DNA from: Amycolatopsis mongoliensis
Lineage (GTDB): Bacteria > Actinomycetota > Actinomycetes > Mycobacteriales > Pseudonocardiaceae
Direction: 5' to 3'
Assembly: GCF_030285665.1 (NCBI RefSeq)
Contig: NZ_CP127295.1
Span: forward strand, 8,618,001-8,682,000
Length of the DNA: 64,000 nucleotides
Both the position numbers and the translations under genes were made by a program. Shown piece by piece: positions 44,252-53,822 of the stretch; position 1 is the first letter of the stretch; each line of letters opens with the position of its first letter. The notes beneath the pieces were generated by a model. That model worked only from the letters and a program-made list of their open reading frames with translations. It was not told the origin of the DNA and did no database searches.

Positions 44252-44722
44252 ATGCAGACCCACGAGATCCAGCTGCACAACCGGAACGAGCAGCCCACCG
44301 CCGTCGTGGAAGCGACCCTGCCGGTCGCGCAGATCGGGCCTTGGCTCAGCGGGCAGTACGGCACCGTCGCCAAAACCCTGGCCGCCCACGGGCAGGCACC
44401 GATCGGACCCCCGTTCGCGCGCTACCACCCGGTCGCCGAAGGCCGGTTCCGCGTCGAAGCGGGGTTCCCGGTCGCCACCGCCATCGAAGCCGCCGACGGC
44501 GTCCGTCCGTCGACGCTGCCGGGCGGCCCGGTCGCCGCGACAGTCCACATCGGACCGTACGACGCGATGGAGTCCGCCTACGGTGCGCTCGCTTCGTGGG
44601 TGCACGAGCACGACGGCGAACTCGCCGGGGACGCCTGGGAGGTCTACCTGACTTCCCCGGCGGAGCACCCCGATCCGAGCACCTGGCGCACCGAGGTCGT
44701 GCAGCCCTACCGGATCCACTGA
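44252..44722 (+). CDS. GyrI-like small-molecule-binding domain protein
   Basis: A 156-residue single-domain protein of the GyrI-like/effector-binding fold (as in AraC-type C-terminal domains): [13 protein letters not shown] (about 20-32), GPPFARYHP (about 52-60), [17 protein letters not shown] (about 96-112), EVYLTSP (about 129-135). No DNA-binding part. It may bind a ligand or dye-like molecule. It lies 56 bases before the arginine permease, perhaps the first gene of that operon. Confidence 0.85.
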   Translation: MQTHEIQLHNRNEQPTAVVEATLPVAQIGPWLSGQYGTVAKTLAAHGQAPIGPPFARYHPVAEGRFRVEAGFPVATAIEAADGVRPSTLPGGPVAATVHIGPYDAMESAYGALASWVHEHDGELAGDAWEVYLTSPAEHPDPSTWRTEVVQPYRIH

Positions 44723-44778
44723 ACCACAGCCAGCCGCCGTCGACGTCCGGCACGGACCGACCGGCAGATCGGACGACG

Positions 44779-46221
44779 ATGGCAGTACAGGAGCACGCCG
44801 AGCACGCGGAAGACGCCCCCTCGGGCGGCCCGGACCCGGCTCGCGGCAAGGAGTTCACCCACCGGTTCGGCCTGCCGACCGCGACGGCGCTGGTGGTGGG
44901 GTCGGTCATCGGCACGGGCGTGTTCGCCCTGCCGTCGTCACTGGCCCCCTATGGCATGTCGAGCCTGCTGGCCTTCGTGCTGGTCACGCTCGGCGCACTG
45001 GCCTTGGCGCTGGTGTTCGGGTGGCTCAACAAACGAGTGCCGGGCTCGGGCGGGCCCTACTTGTACGCCCGGGACGCCTTCGGCGACTTCGGCGGTTTCG
45101 TCACCGCGTGGTCGTACTGGCTGACCGCCTGGGTCGGCAACGCCGGCATCGCGGTCGCGTGGGTCGGCTACGTCGAAGTGTTCGTCAACAAGAGCCACAA
45201 CCCGTGGTGGTCGATCGTCATCGCCCTGGTCGGGCTGTGGCTGCCGGCCGCCGTGAACATCTCCGGGATCCGCAACCTCGCGTGGTTCCAGCTCGTCACC
45301 ACGGTCCTCAAGTTCGTGCCGCTGGTGTTCATGGCCACGATCGGGCTGTTCTTCGTCAAGACGAGCAATCTCGGTTCGTTCAACCCCAGCGGGCTGTCCT
45401 GGCTCGGTGCCCTCTCCGCGGCAGCCGCGATCGCGCTGTTCAGCTACATCGGCCTCGAGACCGCCTCGGTCGCCGCCGGACGCGTCCGCGACCCGCAGCG
45501 CAACGTGTCCCGGGCGACCGTGCTCGGCACCCTGGTCTGTGCCCTGGTGTACATCCTGGGGACCGTCACGGTGTTCGGCACGGTCGGCCGCCAGACGCTG
45601 GTGGACTCCACCTCGCCGTTCTCCGATTCCGCCACCGCCATCTTCGGGGCGAGCTGGGCCGGGCAGGCCATGGCCGTGGTGGCGATCGTGTCCGGCCTCG
45701 GCTGCCTGAACGGCTGGACGCTGATCTGCGCCGAGATGCCGATGGCCGCGGCCCGCGACCGGCTGTTCCCGACCCAGTTCGCCAAGCTGAGCAAGAAGGA
45801 GATCCCGGTGTTCGGCATCGTGGCCGCCACCGTGCTGGCGTCGGTGCTCACCGCGTTCGGCTACTGGAGCTTCGAGGCCGTGTTCACCAACGTGGTGCTG
45901 CTCGGCGTGTTCACCGCGGTGATCCCCTACCTGTACTCCGCCGCAGCGCACCTCTACTGGCTCATCGTCCAGGGCCGCGCGCTGAACTGGCCCCACCTGG
46001 TCCGCGACCTGGTCGTGACCGCCTTCGCGCTGGTCTTCACCTTCTGGGCCCTGGCCGGCAGCGGGTACCAGGCCGTGTACTACGGCGTGTTCGTGTTCTT
46101 CCTCGGCATCCCGGTCTACGTCTGGATGAAGTCCCAGCGCAAGGAATATGGCGAAACACCCGTCCCGCCCATCCGCTACCCCGCCGACAGCCCGTACTTC
46201 CTGCCCCCGGAGCAGCCATGA
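44779..46221 (+). CDS. arcD: APC-family amino acid antiporter, probably arginine/ornithine
   Basis: A 480-residue permease with 12 predicted TM helices and the APC start [17 protein letters not shown] (about 40-56). Similar to basic amino acid antiporters (ArcD/AdiC/YjeH type). Followed directly by arginine deiminase (ATGA overlap), so an arginine:ornithine exchange is the natural role, though this family is not the classical ArcD family; the assignment rests on context. Confidence 0.8.
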   Translation: MAVQEHAEHAEDAPSGGPDPARGKEFTHRFGLPTATALVVGSVIGTGVFALPSSLAPYGMSSLLAFVLVTLGALALALVFGWLNKRVPGSGGPYLYARDAFGDFGGFVTAWSYWLTAWVGNAGIAVAWVGYVEVFVNKSHNPWWSIVIALVGLWLPAAVNISGIRNLAWFQLVTTVLKFVPLVFMATIGLFFVKTSNLGSFNPSGLSWLGALSAAAAIALFSYIGLETASVAAGRVRDPQRNVSRATVLGTLVCALVYILGTVTVFGTVGRQTLVDSTSPFSDSATAIFGASWAGQAMAVVAIVSGLGCLNGWTLICAEMPMAAARDRLFPTQFAKLSKKEIPVFGIVAATVLASVLTAFGYWSFEAVFTNVVLLGVFTAVIPYLYSAAAHLYWLIVQGRALNWPHLVRDLVVTAFALVFTFWALAGSGYQAVYYGVFVFFLGIPVYVWMKSQRKEYGETPVPPIRYPADSPYFLPPEQP

Positions 46222-47438
46222 CCTTCGCCGTGCATTCGGAGGTCGGCCGGCTGAACCAGGCCATCGTGCACCGGCCGGGGCTCGAGCTGACCCGGCTCAC
46301 CCCGCGCAACATCGGCGAACTGCTCTTCGACGACGTCCTGTGGGCCAAGCAGGCGAAGCAGGAGCACGACGCGTTCGCCGAAGCCCTGCGGGACAAGGGC
46401 GTCCGCGTGCACTACTACGGCCGGCTGCTGGCCGAAACACTCGCGCTGCCCGAGGGCCGGGCCTTCGTGCTGGACCGGGTGTGCACGCCCGAGATCCTCG
46501 GGCCCGCGCTGGTCGCGCCGCTGCGCGCGCTGTTCGACGACCTCGACGGCGACAGCCTCGCCGAGTACCTGGTGGGCGGCGTGCTCAAGGCCGACCTCCG
46601 GCCGCTGCGCACGCACAGCCTGCGGTGGGAAACCCTCGCCGCCGACGACTTCGTGCTCCCGCCCCTGCCGAACCACCTGTTCCAGCGCGACGACTCCTGC
46701 TGGGTGTACGGCGGGGTGTCGGTCAACCCGATGGCGAAGCCCGCGCGACAGCGGGAATCACTGCACACCCGGGCCATCTACCGCCACCACCCGATGTTCG
46801 CCGGCGCCGGGTTCCTCACCTACTACGGTGACGACGACGTCAGCCACCAGCCGGCCACCATCGAAGGCGGCGACGTGCACGTCCTCGGCGACGGCGCCGT
46901 CCTCATCGGCATGGGCGAGCGCACCACGCCCATGGCCGTGGAGATCCTCTCCCGGGCGTTGTTCTCGACCGGCCAGGCCCACACCGTCGTCGCCGTGGAG
47001 CTCCCGCGCTCCCACGCGACGATGCACCTGGACACGGTGATGAGCATGGTCGACCGCGCCACCTTCGTCGTCTACCCCTACTTCGACCGCAGCGCCCGCA
47101 GCTGGACCGTCACCGCCGGCGAAGAACCCGGCACCCTGCGCGTGCACGCGAACCGCGACCTGTGGCACACCCTCGCCGAACTCCTGAAGGTCCCCGAGGT
47201 CACGGTGCTCAGCACCGACGAGGACATCCGGGCCGCCGAGCGCGAGCAGTGGGACGACGGCACGAACTACCTCGCCGTCGCCCCGGGGGTCGTCCTCGGC
47301 TACGAGCGCAACGTCGCCACCAACACCATGCTGCGCAAGCACGGCATCGAAGTCGTGACCATCGCCGGCAGCGAACTGGGCCGCGGCCGCGGCGGCCCGC
47401 GCTGCATGACCTGCCCGATCGACCGCGACCCGAGCTGA
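46218..47438 (+). CDS. arcA: Arginine deiminase
   Basis: A 406-residue enzyme turning arginine into citrulline and ammonia. Visible: N-terminal [13 protein letters not shown], substrate-binding FQRDDS (about 154-159), [11 protein letters not shown] (about 215-225), catalytic-type [11 protein letters not shown] (about 272-282) and the C-terminal GGPRCMTCP with nucleophile Cys396. Normal length for ADI. First catalytic step of the pathway encoded by the next two genes. Confidence 0.95.
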   Translation: MTFAVHSEVGRLNQAIVHRPGLELTRLTPRNIGELLFDDVLWAKQAKQEHDAFAEALRDKGVRVHYYGRLLAETLALPEGRAFVLDRVCTPEILGPALVAPLRALFDDLDGDSLAEYLVGGVLKADLRPLRTHSLRWETLAADDFVLPPLPNHLFQRDDSCWVYGGVSVNPMAKPARQRESLHTRAIYRHHPMFAGAGFLTYYGDDDVSHQPATIEGGDVHVLGDGAVLIGMGERTTPMAVEILSRALFSTGQAHTVVAVELPRSHATMHLDTVMSMVDRATFVVYPYFDRSARSWTVTAGEEPGTLRVHANRDLWHTLAELLKVPEVTVLSTDEDIRAAEREQWDDGTNYLAVAPGVVLGYERNVATNTMLRKHGIEVVTIAGSELGRGRGGPRCMTCPIDRDPS

Positions 47439-47449
47439 ACGGATCCGAC

Positions 47450-48451
47450 ATGGCCTTCAACCTGCGCAACCGCAGCTACCTGACCGAACTGGACTTCACC
47501 CGGGAAGAACTCGTCTTCCTGCTCGACCTGTCGGCCCAGCTCAAGTCCGCCGCCTACGCCGGGATCACGCGCGACCGGCTGGCCGGCAAGCACCTGGCGC
47601 TCATCTTCGAGAAGTCCTCCACCCGGACCCGGTGCGCGTTCGAGGTCGCCACGGCCGAAGAAGGCGCCACCACGACCTACCTCGGCCCCCAGGACACCCA
47701 CCTGGGGCACAAGGAATCCGCCCGCGACACCGCCCGCGTGCTCGGCCGGATGTACGACGGGATCGAGTACCGCGGCCACGCCCAGCGCACCGTCGAACAG
47801 CTCGCGCAGTTCGCCGGCGTGCCCGTCTACAACGGACTCACCGACACCTGTCACCCGACCCAGTCGCTGTGCGACGTCTTCACCATGCGCGAGCACAGCA
47901 CCAAACCCCTGCCGGACATCGCGTTCTGCTATCTCGGCGACACGCGCAACAATGTCGCGAGCTCCCTGCTCGCGATGGGCGCCAAGCTGGGCATGGACGT
48001 CCGGCTGGCCGGCCCGCGCGCGCTCTGGCCGGCCGAGGAGCACCTGGCGGCCTGCCTGCGCGAGGGTGCGGCCAGTGGCGCCCGGATCACCGTCACCGAC
48101 AACGTCGACGAGGCCGTCGCGGGCGCGGACTTCCTCTACACCGACGTCTGGGTGTCCATGGGCGAGGCCGCCGGGACCTGGCACGAGCGGGTCGAACTGC
48201 TCGCGCCCTACCAGGTCACGGCGAAGACGATGAAGGCCACCGGCAATCCCGGCGTCCGGTTCCTGCACTGCCTGCCCGCCCTGCACGACCGCGACACCGA
48301 GGTCGGCGCCGAAGCCTTCCGCGAATTCGGTCTCGACGGCGTCGAGGTCACCGACGAGGTCTTCGAATCCCCGGCTTCGCTGGTGTTCGAGCAGGCGGAG
48401 AACCGGATGCACACCATCAAGGCGATCCTCGTCGCGACCCTGGGCAGCTGA
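47450..48451 (+). CDS. arcB: Ornithine carbamoyltransferase (catabolic context)
   Basis: A 333-residue OTC. Carbamoyl-phosphate motif SSTRTR (about 56-61), HPTQSLCD (about 137-144), and ornithine-site HCLPALHD (about 274-281). It interconverts citrulline plus phosphate with ornithine and carbamoyl phosphate. Placement between arginine deiminase and carbamate kinase argues for the catabolic direction. Eleven bases separate it from arcA. Confidence 0.95.
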   Translation: MAFNLRNRSYLTELDFTREELVFLLDLSAQLKSAAYAGITRDRLAGKHLALIFEKSSTRTRCAFEVATAEEGATTTYLGPQDTHLGHKESARDTARVLGRMYDGIEYRGHAQRTVEQLAQFAGVPVYNGLTDTCHPTQSLCDVFTMREHSTKPLPDIAFCYLGDTRNNVASSLLAMGAKLGMDVRLAGPRALWPAEEHLAACLREGAASGARITVTDNVDEAVAGADFLYTDVWVSMGEAAGTWHERVELLAPYQVTAKTMKATGNPGVRFLHCLPALHDRDTEVGAEAFREFGLDGVEVTDEVFESPASLVFEQAENRMHTIKAILVATLGS

Positions 48452-48454
48452 GCC

Positions 48455-49411
48455 GTGCGGATCCTGGTCGCCCTGGGCGGCAACGCCCTGCTGCGCCGCG
48501 GCGAACGCCCGGACGCGGACCTGCAGCAGGTGAACGTGGTCGCCGCCGCCGAGGCGATCGCCGAGCTCACCACCGAACACGAAGTCGTGCTCACCCACGG
48601 CAACGGCCCCCAGGTCGGCATGCTCGCCCTCGAAAGCGCCGCAGACCCCGCCCTGACCCGCCCGTACCCCCTCGACGTCCTCGGCGCGCAGACCCAGGGC
48701 ATGATCGGCTACCTGCTCGGCCAAGCCCTGCAGAACGTCGTGCCCGGCCGGCCGGTCGCCACCCTGATGACGCAGACGCTCGTCTCCGTCGCCGATCCCG
48801 CGTTCGCCGCCCCCACCAAGTTCGTCGGCCCCGTCTACCCGCAAGAACGAGCCGCCGCACTCGCCGCCGAACGCGGCTGGGCCGTGCGCCGGGACGGCCC
48901 CAACTGGCGCCGGGTGGTCCCGTCACCCCGCCCGCAGCGCGTCGTGGAAACCCGGGTGATCCGCACCCTCGTCGAGTCCGGGGCGATCGTGGTCTGCGCC
49001 GGCGGCGGCGGTGTCCCGGTCGTGCGCGACGAACACACCGGCCGGCTGCGCGGCGTCGAAGCCGTCGTCGACAAGGACCAGACGGCGGCCCTGCTCGCCG
49101 AAGCCCTCGACGCCGATGCCCTGCTGCTGCTCACCGACGTGCCGGCGGTCGTCGACCACTACGGCACCCCGCAAGCCGCCGCCATCCGCGAAACCACCCC
49201 CGCGCAACTACGAGCCCGGCAGTTCCCGGCCGGCTCGATGGGCCCCAAGGTCGACGCGGCGTGCCGCTTCGTCGAACTCACCGGCAACGTCGCCGCCATC
49301 GGCTCGCTCGGCTCCCCCGCCGCGATGCTGCGCGGCACCGAGGGCACGGTCATCCGGCCCGGCGCGAAGGCCGCCCATCCCCGCCCCGAAGTTACCTTGT
49401 CCCCTAGCTGA
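48455..49411 (+). CDS. arcC: Carbamate kinase
   Basis: A 318-residue carbamate kinase (ILVALGGNALLRRGE at the start, THGNGPQVGML, about 47-57, and the C-terminal GSMGPKVDAACRF, about 254-266). It transfers phosphate from carbamoyl phosphate to ADP, making ATP without oxygen. The GTG start lies three bases after the arcB stop. Completes the arginine deiminase pathway. Confidence 0.95.
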   Translation: MRILVALGGNALLRRGERPDADLQQVNVVAAAEAIAELTTEHEVVLTHGNGPQVGMLALESAADPALTRPYPLDVLGAQTQGMIGYLLGQALQNVVPGRPVATLMTQTLVSVADPAFAAPTKFVGPVYPQERAAALAAERGWAVRRDGPNWRRVVPSPRPQRVVETRVIRTLVESGAIVVCAGGGGVPVVRDEHTGRLRGVEAVVDKDQTAALLAEALDADALLLLTDVPAVVDHYGTPQAAAIRETTPAQLRARQFPAGSMGPKVDAACRFVELTGNVAAIGSLGSPAAMLRGTEGTVIRPGAKAAHPRPEVTLSPS

Positions 49412-49465
49412 CCGGCCGCGCCCCGAGGCAGCCTGAAACCCACGGACAGGGGGTGGGAGGGCGAC

Positions 49466-50185
49466 ATGGCGGGCAGCGGTTCCCCTTCGGGCGGCATCCG
49501 GAACACGCGGCCGGCACCGGCGAAGACCGGGTCGTTGCCGGCTGGCTGGTGGTACCTCCCGCTGACGATCCTCACCGCCGGGCTGGCCGCGTGGGTGCCG
49601 TTCTTCCACGCGGCCGTGGTGCTCGGCAGCGCCCGCCTGAGGTGGGCCTCCGCCGCCTACGCCGCGGCGATCGTGGCGATCTTCGGGTGCTTCGTCGTCG
49701 CACCGTCCGACGCGCAGGGCAATCCGGTCGGGACCGCCGGCACCGTCCTGCCGACCGTGGCCTTCCTGGGCTGGCTGACGCTGATCCCGGTCGCTTGCGT
49801 GCACCAGTGGCTGGTGCGGCGCCGGGTCGCCCGGACCGACGTCGTCGTGCCGGAACCGGTGATCGCGCAGGCTCTCGCCGCACGGGAACGGCGGAACACC
49901 GCGCGCAAGCTGGCCGAGTCCGATCCCCTGCTGGCCCGGGAACTGCGGATCGGCCGCCCCGACCTCGCCCGCAGCTATGACGACGGCGGCCTCGTCGACC
50001 TCAACAGCGCACCGGCCGCGACCATCGCGCAGGTGTGCGAGATCCCCCTCCCGGCGGCCGAGGACATCGACCTCGCCCGGCAGGAGGCCGGCTTCTCCAG
50101 CATCGACGAACTGCTGGTCATGGTCACCGTTCCGGTGTCGGCCTGGGACCGGATCCGGGACCGGGGGCTGACGCTGTCCGCCTGA
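49466..50185 (+). CDS. Membrane protein with C-terminal helix-hairpin-helix
   Basis: A 239-residue protein. Three TM helices (about 28-50, 58-78, 92-115), a basic linker, and a C-terminal ComEA-like helix-hairpin-helix (VDLNSAPAATIAQV, about 171-184). The HhH could bind DNA or merely mediate assembly. Function unknown. It follows arcC by 54 bases and converges with the gene at 50209. Confidence 0.75.
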   Translation: MAGSGSPSGGIRNTRPAPAKTGSLPAGWWYLPLTILTAGLAAWVPFFHAAVVLGSARLRWASAAYAAAIVAIFGCFVVAPSDAQGNPVGTAGTVLPTVAFLGWLTLIPVACVHQWLVRRRVARTDVVVPEPVIAQALAARERRNTARKLAESDPLLARELRIGRPDLARSYDDGGLVDLNSAPAATIAQVCEIPLPAAEDIDLARQEAGFSSIDELLVMVTVPVSAWDRIRDRGLTLSA

Positions 50186-50208
50186 TCCCGGAGCGCGGGC
50201 CGGCCGCC

Positions 50209-50883
50209 TCAGCCCGCGTCATCGGCTCCCGGGTCGACGAGACCGCGACCGTCCCGGATGAACCGGCTGGGGTCGCTGCCCGCCCGCGCGCCACTGGCCA
50301 GCCAGCGGCGGAAGCCCGCCGGGTCCCGTCTTTCCAGCTCGTCCAGGCAGGCCCGCCGGACCAGCACCAGCTGTTCGCGGGTGCCGCTGTCCCGGACGAC
50401 CTGCAGCTGGGAATAGCTGCGCCGCCACGCCCAGCAGAGCTCCTCGACGTCCAGGTCCGGGAGGGCCGCCGGGGACTGCACGGCCGGTCTCGGGTCGCCG
50501 CGGTCCCCGGCGGTGGCGGGCGGGTCGCCCGCACGCCGGGGCCGGCGTGCTCGCGGCGCGCAGCGGTAGCCGGCCAGGGCCAGTACTCCCAGGATCCCGG
50601 CACCGCTCACGAACCCGAACACCGACACGGTTTCGGCGACCAGCACCCCCACGAGGAACAACGCCAGGGAGGCGGCCACAGCCACCTGCGACGCCGTCCG
50701 GCCCAGCGTCCGGATCCGGGCCGTCTCGGGGGCCTCGTCGACCTGCTGCCAGACGACCAGGCCGATCATCGTGCTCATGATCGCCCAGATGACGAGCGCG
50801 TAGAACGGGAAGGACGCGAGACCGGAGAACACGAGCAGGATCGAGGTGGCATAGGTGAGAAAACCGGTCGCTCTGGTCAGCAC
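50209..50883 (-). CDS. Hypothetical membrane protein at end of hydrogenase operon
   Basis: A 224-residue protein with four TM helices in two pairs (about 8-46 and 68-108) and a cytoplasmic domain with the segment LCWAWRRSYSQLQ (about 148-160) and DPAGFRRWLASGARAG. I recognise no named family, although the tail resembles small proteins seen in actinomycetes. The GTG at 50883 lies one base past the protease stop, so it belongs to the hydrogenase transcript. Confidence 0.7.
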   Translation of the reverse strand: MLTRATGFLTYATSILLVFSGLASFPFYALVIWAIMSTMIGLVVWQQVDEAPETARIRTLGRTASQVAVAASLALFLVGVLVAETVSVFGFVSGAGILGVLALAGYRCAPRARRPRRAGDPPATAGDRGDPRPAVQSPAALPDLDVEELCWAWRRSYSQLQVVRDSGTREQLVLVRRACLDELERRDPAGFRRWLASGARAGSDPSRFIRDGRGLVDPGADDAG

Positions 50884-50884
50884 G

Positions 50885-51433
50885 TCACACCTCGAACGCG
50901 TTTCCGGAAGGCGCGAGGGCCCCCGGTCGAGAGCCTTTCGCCCCGGGCCGGTGCCGGATTCCCGGCACGCCCCAGCCACGGAGCACCTCGCACGCGGTGC
51001 CGAGCACGTCCGGCAGGCGGTCGCGGGCCACCGGGCCGAGCCCGAACCGGCACACGGGCGCCTCGGTCACCAGCCCGGCGAGCGCGAGGTGCCGTGGTGC
51101 GCGGCCCATCAGCTCCACCGCGGACAACGCGTCCACGAGCCCCACGTCGTGGGCGGTGGCGCGCATTCCGTGGCCCCGGCGGATCTCGGCGTCCCGCAGG
51201 AGCACGATCGAGCCCGGCGGGCCGTGGCGCTCCGACACGGCGTCGAGCACGAGCACCGCGGCGCGGTCCGCCAGCAGCGGGGTCAGCAGGAGTCCCAGCG
51301 TGCTGCCGTCCAGCACCTCCACGCCGGGCGGGAGCAGCGGCGCCAGCCTGCGGGCGGCGACCACGCCCACGCCGTCGTCGCCGAGCAGTTCGTTGCCGAT
51401 GCCCAGCACGAGCACCGGGGCGGGGGCCGTCAT
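50885..51433 (-). CDS. hyaD: [NiFe]-hydrogenase maturation protease
   Basis: A 182-residue HyaD/HybD-type endopeptidase that removes the C-terminal tail of the large subunit after Ni insertion. Nickel-sensing residues appear in GNELLGDDGVG (Glu/Asp, about 13-23), DAVSE (about 64-68) and THDVG-like TAHDVG (about 93-98). Four-base overlap with the cytochrome gene. Its natural substrate is the 15-residue tail of the large subunit encoded upstream. Confidence 0.9.
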   Translation of the reverse strand: MTAPAPVLVLGIGNELLGDDGVGVVAARRLAPLLPPGVEVLDGSTLGLLLTPLLADRAAVLVLDAVSERHGPPGSIVLLRDAEIRRGHGMRATAHDVGLVDALSAVELMGRAPRHLALAGLVTEAPVCRFGLGPVARDRLPDVLGTACEVLRGWGVPGIRHRPGAKGSRPGALAPSGNAFEV

Positions 51434-52113
51434 CTGCGGTCACCGGGCAGGAACTTGTAGCCGGAGAAGATCGACGTCATCAGGCCGGAGCCCTCGACGC
51501 GGTCGACCAGCAGCCCGCTGTAGAGGTGGTGGACCATGAAGCCCCAGGTGAGCCACATGATCAGGTGGTGGGTGAACCGGATCGTCGACAGCGCGAACAG
51601 CGGGGTGAGCCAGCCGGTGAGGAACGCGGCCCAGCCGTTGCCCTCCACGCCCCACAGCACGACCCCGGTCACGATCTCCACGCCGAACATCAGGTACAGC
51701 ACCGTGTACGTCATCCCGGCGAGCGGGTTGTGCCCGACCACCGGCGGGGCGTCGCGTTCGAGGAAGGTGTAGAAGCGCACCGACGGGATGATCTGGCGGA
51801 AGCGCTCGCGGGTGGTCGGGATCCACTCCGTCCAGCGCGACCACCGGTTGGGGGACAGGAACATCCACGCCACCCGGGCGAGGATCAGGGCGATGAAGCC
51901 GTACGCCGCGAACTTGTGGACGATCTTCACCCAGGCGACCCACCCCGCACTCGCGGGCAGGGCCAGGATCGGGTTTCCGATGAGGTAGCCGGTCACGCTC
52001 AGCACGGCCAGCGCGAGCACCAGCAGCCAGTGGATGACCCGGACCGGCAGGTCCCAGACCCGGACCCGGACCAGCGCCGGTTCCGGGGCGGTTTCCCGCG
52101 CCGAGGCCGTCAT
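51430..52113 (-). CDS. hyaC: Ni/Fe-hydrogenase b-type cytochrome
   Basis: A 227-residue membrane cytochrome b with four or five TM helices and haem-ligand histidines in RVIHWLLVL (His about 28), KIVHKFAAYG (about 65) and RFTHHLIMWL / MVHHLYSG (about 180-200). It anchors the hydrogenase and passes H2 electrons to quinone. ATG overlaps the large subunit stop. Confidence 0.92.
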   Translation of the reverse strand: MTASARETAPEPALVRVRVWDLPVRVIHWLLVLALAVLSVTGYLIGNPILALPASAGWVAWVKIVHKFAAYGFIALILARVAWMFLSPNRWSRWTEWIPTTRERFRQIIPSVRFYTFLERDAPPVVGHNPLAGMTYTVLYLMFGVEIVTGVVLWGVEGNGWAAFLTGWLTPLFALSTIRFTHHLIMWLTWGFMVHHLYSGLLVDRVEGSGLMTSIFSGYKFLPGDRR

Positions 52114-53819
52114 TGCACGAGCACCTTCGCCACGGCTTCGCCGTCGGCGTCGTAGACGTGCGCCGCGCACGCCATGCACGGGTCGAACGAGTGCAGCGTG
52201 CGCAGGATCTCCAGCGGCCGGGCCGGATCGGCCACCGGGGTGCCGACCAGGGACGCCTCGTACGGACCCGGGTTGCCCCGGTCGTCGCGCGGGCTCGCGT
52301 TCCAGGTGCTGGGCACGACGGCCTGGTAGTTGCGGATGCGCCCGTCCTCGATGACCACCCAGTGCGAGAGCGAACCCCTTGGTGCCTCGTGGAAGCCGAC
52401 ACCGAAGGACTTTCCGTCGGGCCAGGAAGCCGGGTCCCACTTGGTGTTGTCGGCGATCGTCAGGTCGCCGCCGGCGATGTTGTCGCGCAGCCGGTTCACC
52501 AGCTCCAGCGAATACCGGGCCATCAGCTGGGTCTCCAGACCGCGGGCCAGCACCCGCCCGAGCGTCGACATCAGCGCCGACGCGGGCAGCTTCAGCCGGT
52601 CCAGGGCGCCTTGGACGAGCGGCTTGATGCGGGCGTCACCGGCGGTGTAGCCGACGAGCATGCGCGCGAGCGGGCCGACCTCCATCGCCCGCCCGTCGTA
52701 GCGCGGGGCCTTGAGCCACGAGTACTTGCCTGCGACGTCGAGCTGGTCGAACGGGGGCTGCGGGCCGGTGTAGTCCGGCGTGGTGCTGCCCTGCCACGGC
52801 GGGAGGGAGGCCTTCGCGTCGTCGTAGCGGTACCAGGAGTGGAACGCGGACTCGGAGACCTTGTCCCGGACGAACGGCTCGGGTTTCCCGTCCACCAGCA
52901 CGCCGCCGGGGAACAGGCCGCCCTGCGGTGGCTGTCCCTTGGCCGGCGCCGACGGCGTGTAGTCGCCGAAGACGAGGTACGAACCGATCCCCCGCCCGTA
53001 GGTGGTCCACTCGGGGTAGGCCTGGGCGATCGCGTAGAGGTCGGGCAGGTAGACCTGCTCGATGAAGTCGACGCCCCGCTGCACGAGCTGGGCGAGCTGC
53101 TGCAGCGTGTTGTCGTTGATCGCGTCCTGGCTCGCCGGGTCGACCGGCGAGGCCATCCCGCCGACGAGGTAGGTCTGCGGGTGCGGGTTCTTGCCGCCGA
53201 GCAACGCGTGGATGCGGACGTAGTCGCGCTGGAACTCCAGCGCGTCGAGGTAGTGGCTGAAGGCGAGCAGGTCGACCTCCGGCGGGAGGCGGTAGGCCGG
53301 GTGCCCCCAGTAGCCGTTGGTGAAGGGCCCGATGTTCCCACTGGCGAGGAATCCCTTGAGCCGGTCGCGCACCGACGCGAACAGCGCGGTCGTCGCCCGC
53401 GGGTAGTCCGAAAGGGACTGCGCGACCGAAGCGGTCTTGGCGGGATCGGCCCGCAACGCTGCGGTGGGGTCGATCCAGTCCAGCGCGTGCAGGTGGTAGA
53501 AGTGCACGACGTGGTCGTGCAGGAACTGCGCCGCCGCGATGAGCTGGCGCAGCAGGCGCGCGTTCGGCGGGGGCACGGCCCCGACCGCGTCCTCGACCGC
53601 GCGCACCGAAGCCAGCGCGTGCACGGTGGTGCAGACCCCGCAGATGCGTTGCGCGAACAGCCACGCGTCGCGCGGGTCACGCCCGGCGAGGATGGTCTCG
53701 ATGCCGCGCCACATGGTCGAAGACGAGTAGGCGTCCTTGACGACTCCGCCGTCCACCGTGACTTCGACGCGCAGATGTCCCTCGATCCGGGTGACGGGGT
53801 CGATGACCAGCCGGGCCAT
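52110..53819 (-). CDS. hyaB: [NiFe]-hydrogenase large subunit
   Basis: A 569-residue catalytic subunit. Nickel ligands: RICGVCTTVH (58-67; Cys60, Cys63) and DPCMACAAH (546-554; Cys548, Cys551). A 15-residue tail after His554 is the expected maturation peptide. N-terminal DPVTRIEGHLRVEV is the family hallmark. No selenocysteine position. It oxidises H2 at the membrane, feeding the cytochrome b. Two bases separate it from the small subunit gene. Confidence 0.95.
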   Translation of the reverse strand: MARLVIDPVTRIEGHLRVEVTVDGGVVKDAYSSSTMWRGIETILAGRDPRDAWLFAQRICGVCTTVHALASVRAVEDAVGAVPPPNARLLRQLIAAAQFLHDHVVHFYHLHALDWIDPTAALRADPAKTASVAQSLSDYPRATTALFASVRDRLKGFLASGNIGPFTNGYWGHPAYRLPPEVDLLAFSHYLDALEFQRDYVRIHALLGGKNPHPQTYLVGGMASPVDPASQDAINDNTLQQLAQLVQRGVDFIEQVYLPDLYAIAQAYPEWTTYGRGIGSYLVFGDYTPSAPAKGQPPQGGLFPGGVLVDGKPEPFVRDKVSESAFHSWYRYDDAKASLPPWQGSTTPDYTGPQPPFDQLDVAGKYSWLKAPRYDGRAMEVGPLARMLVGYTAGDARIKPLVQGALDRLKLPASALMSTLGRVLARGLETQLMARYSLELVNRLRDNIAGGDLTIADNTKWDPASWPDGKSFGVGFHEAPRGSLSHWVVIEDGRIRNYQAVVPSTWNASPRDDRGNPGPYEASLVGTPVADPARPLEILRTLHSFDPCMACAAHVYDADGEAVAKVLVQ

Positions 53820-53822
53820 GGG

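Noticed and set aside
48455..49411. A link of carbamate kinase to pyrimidine or anabolic arginine synthesis
   Set aside because: Position behind arginine deiminase and OTC and absence of anabolic arginine genes in the window favour the catabolic pathway.
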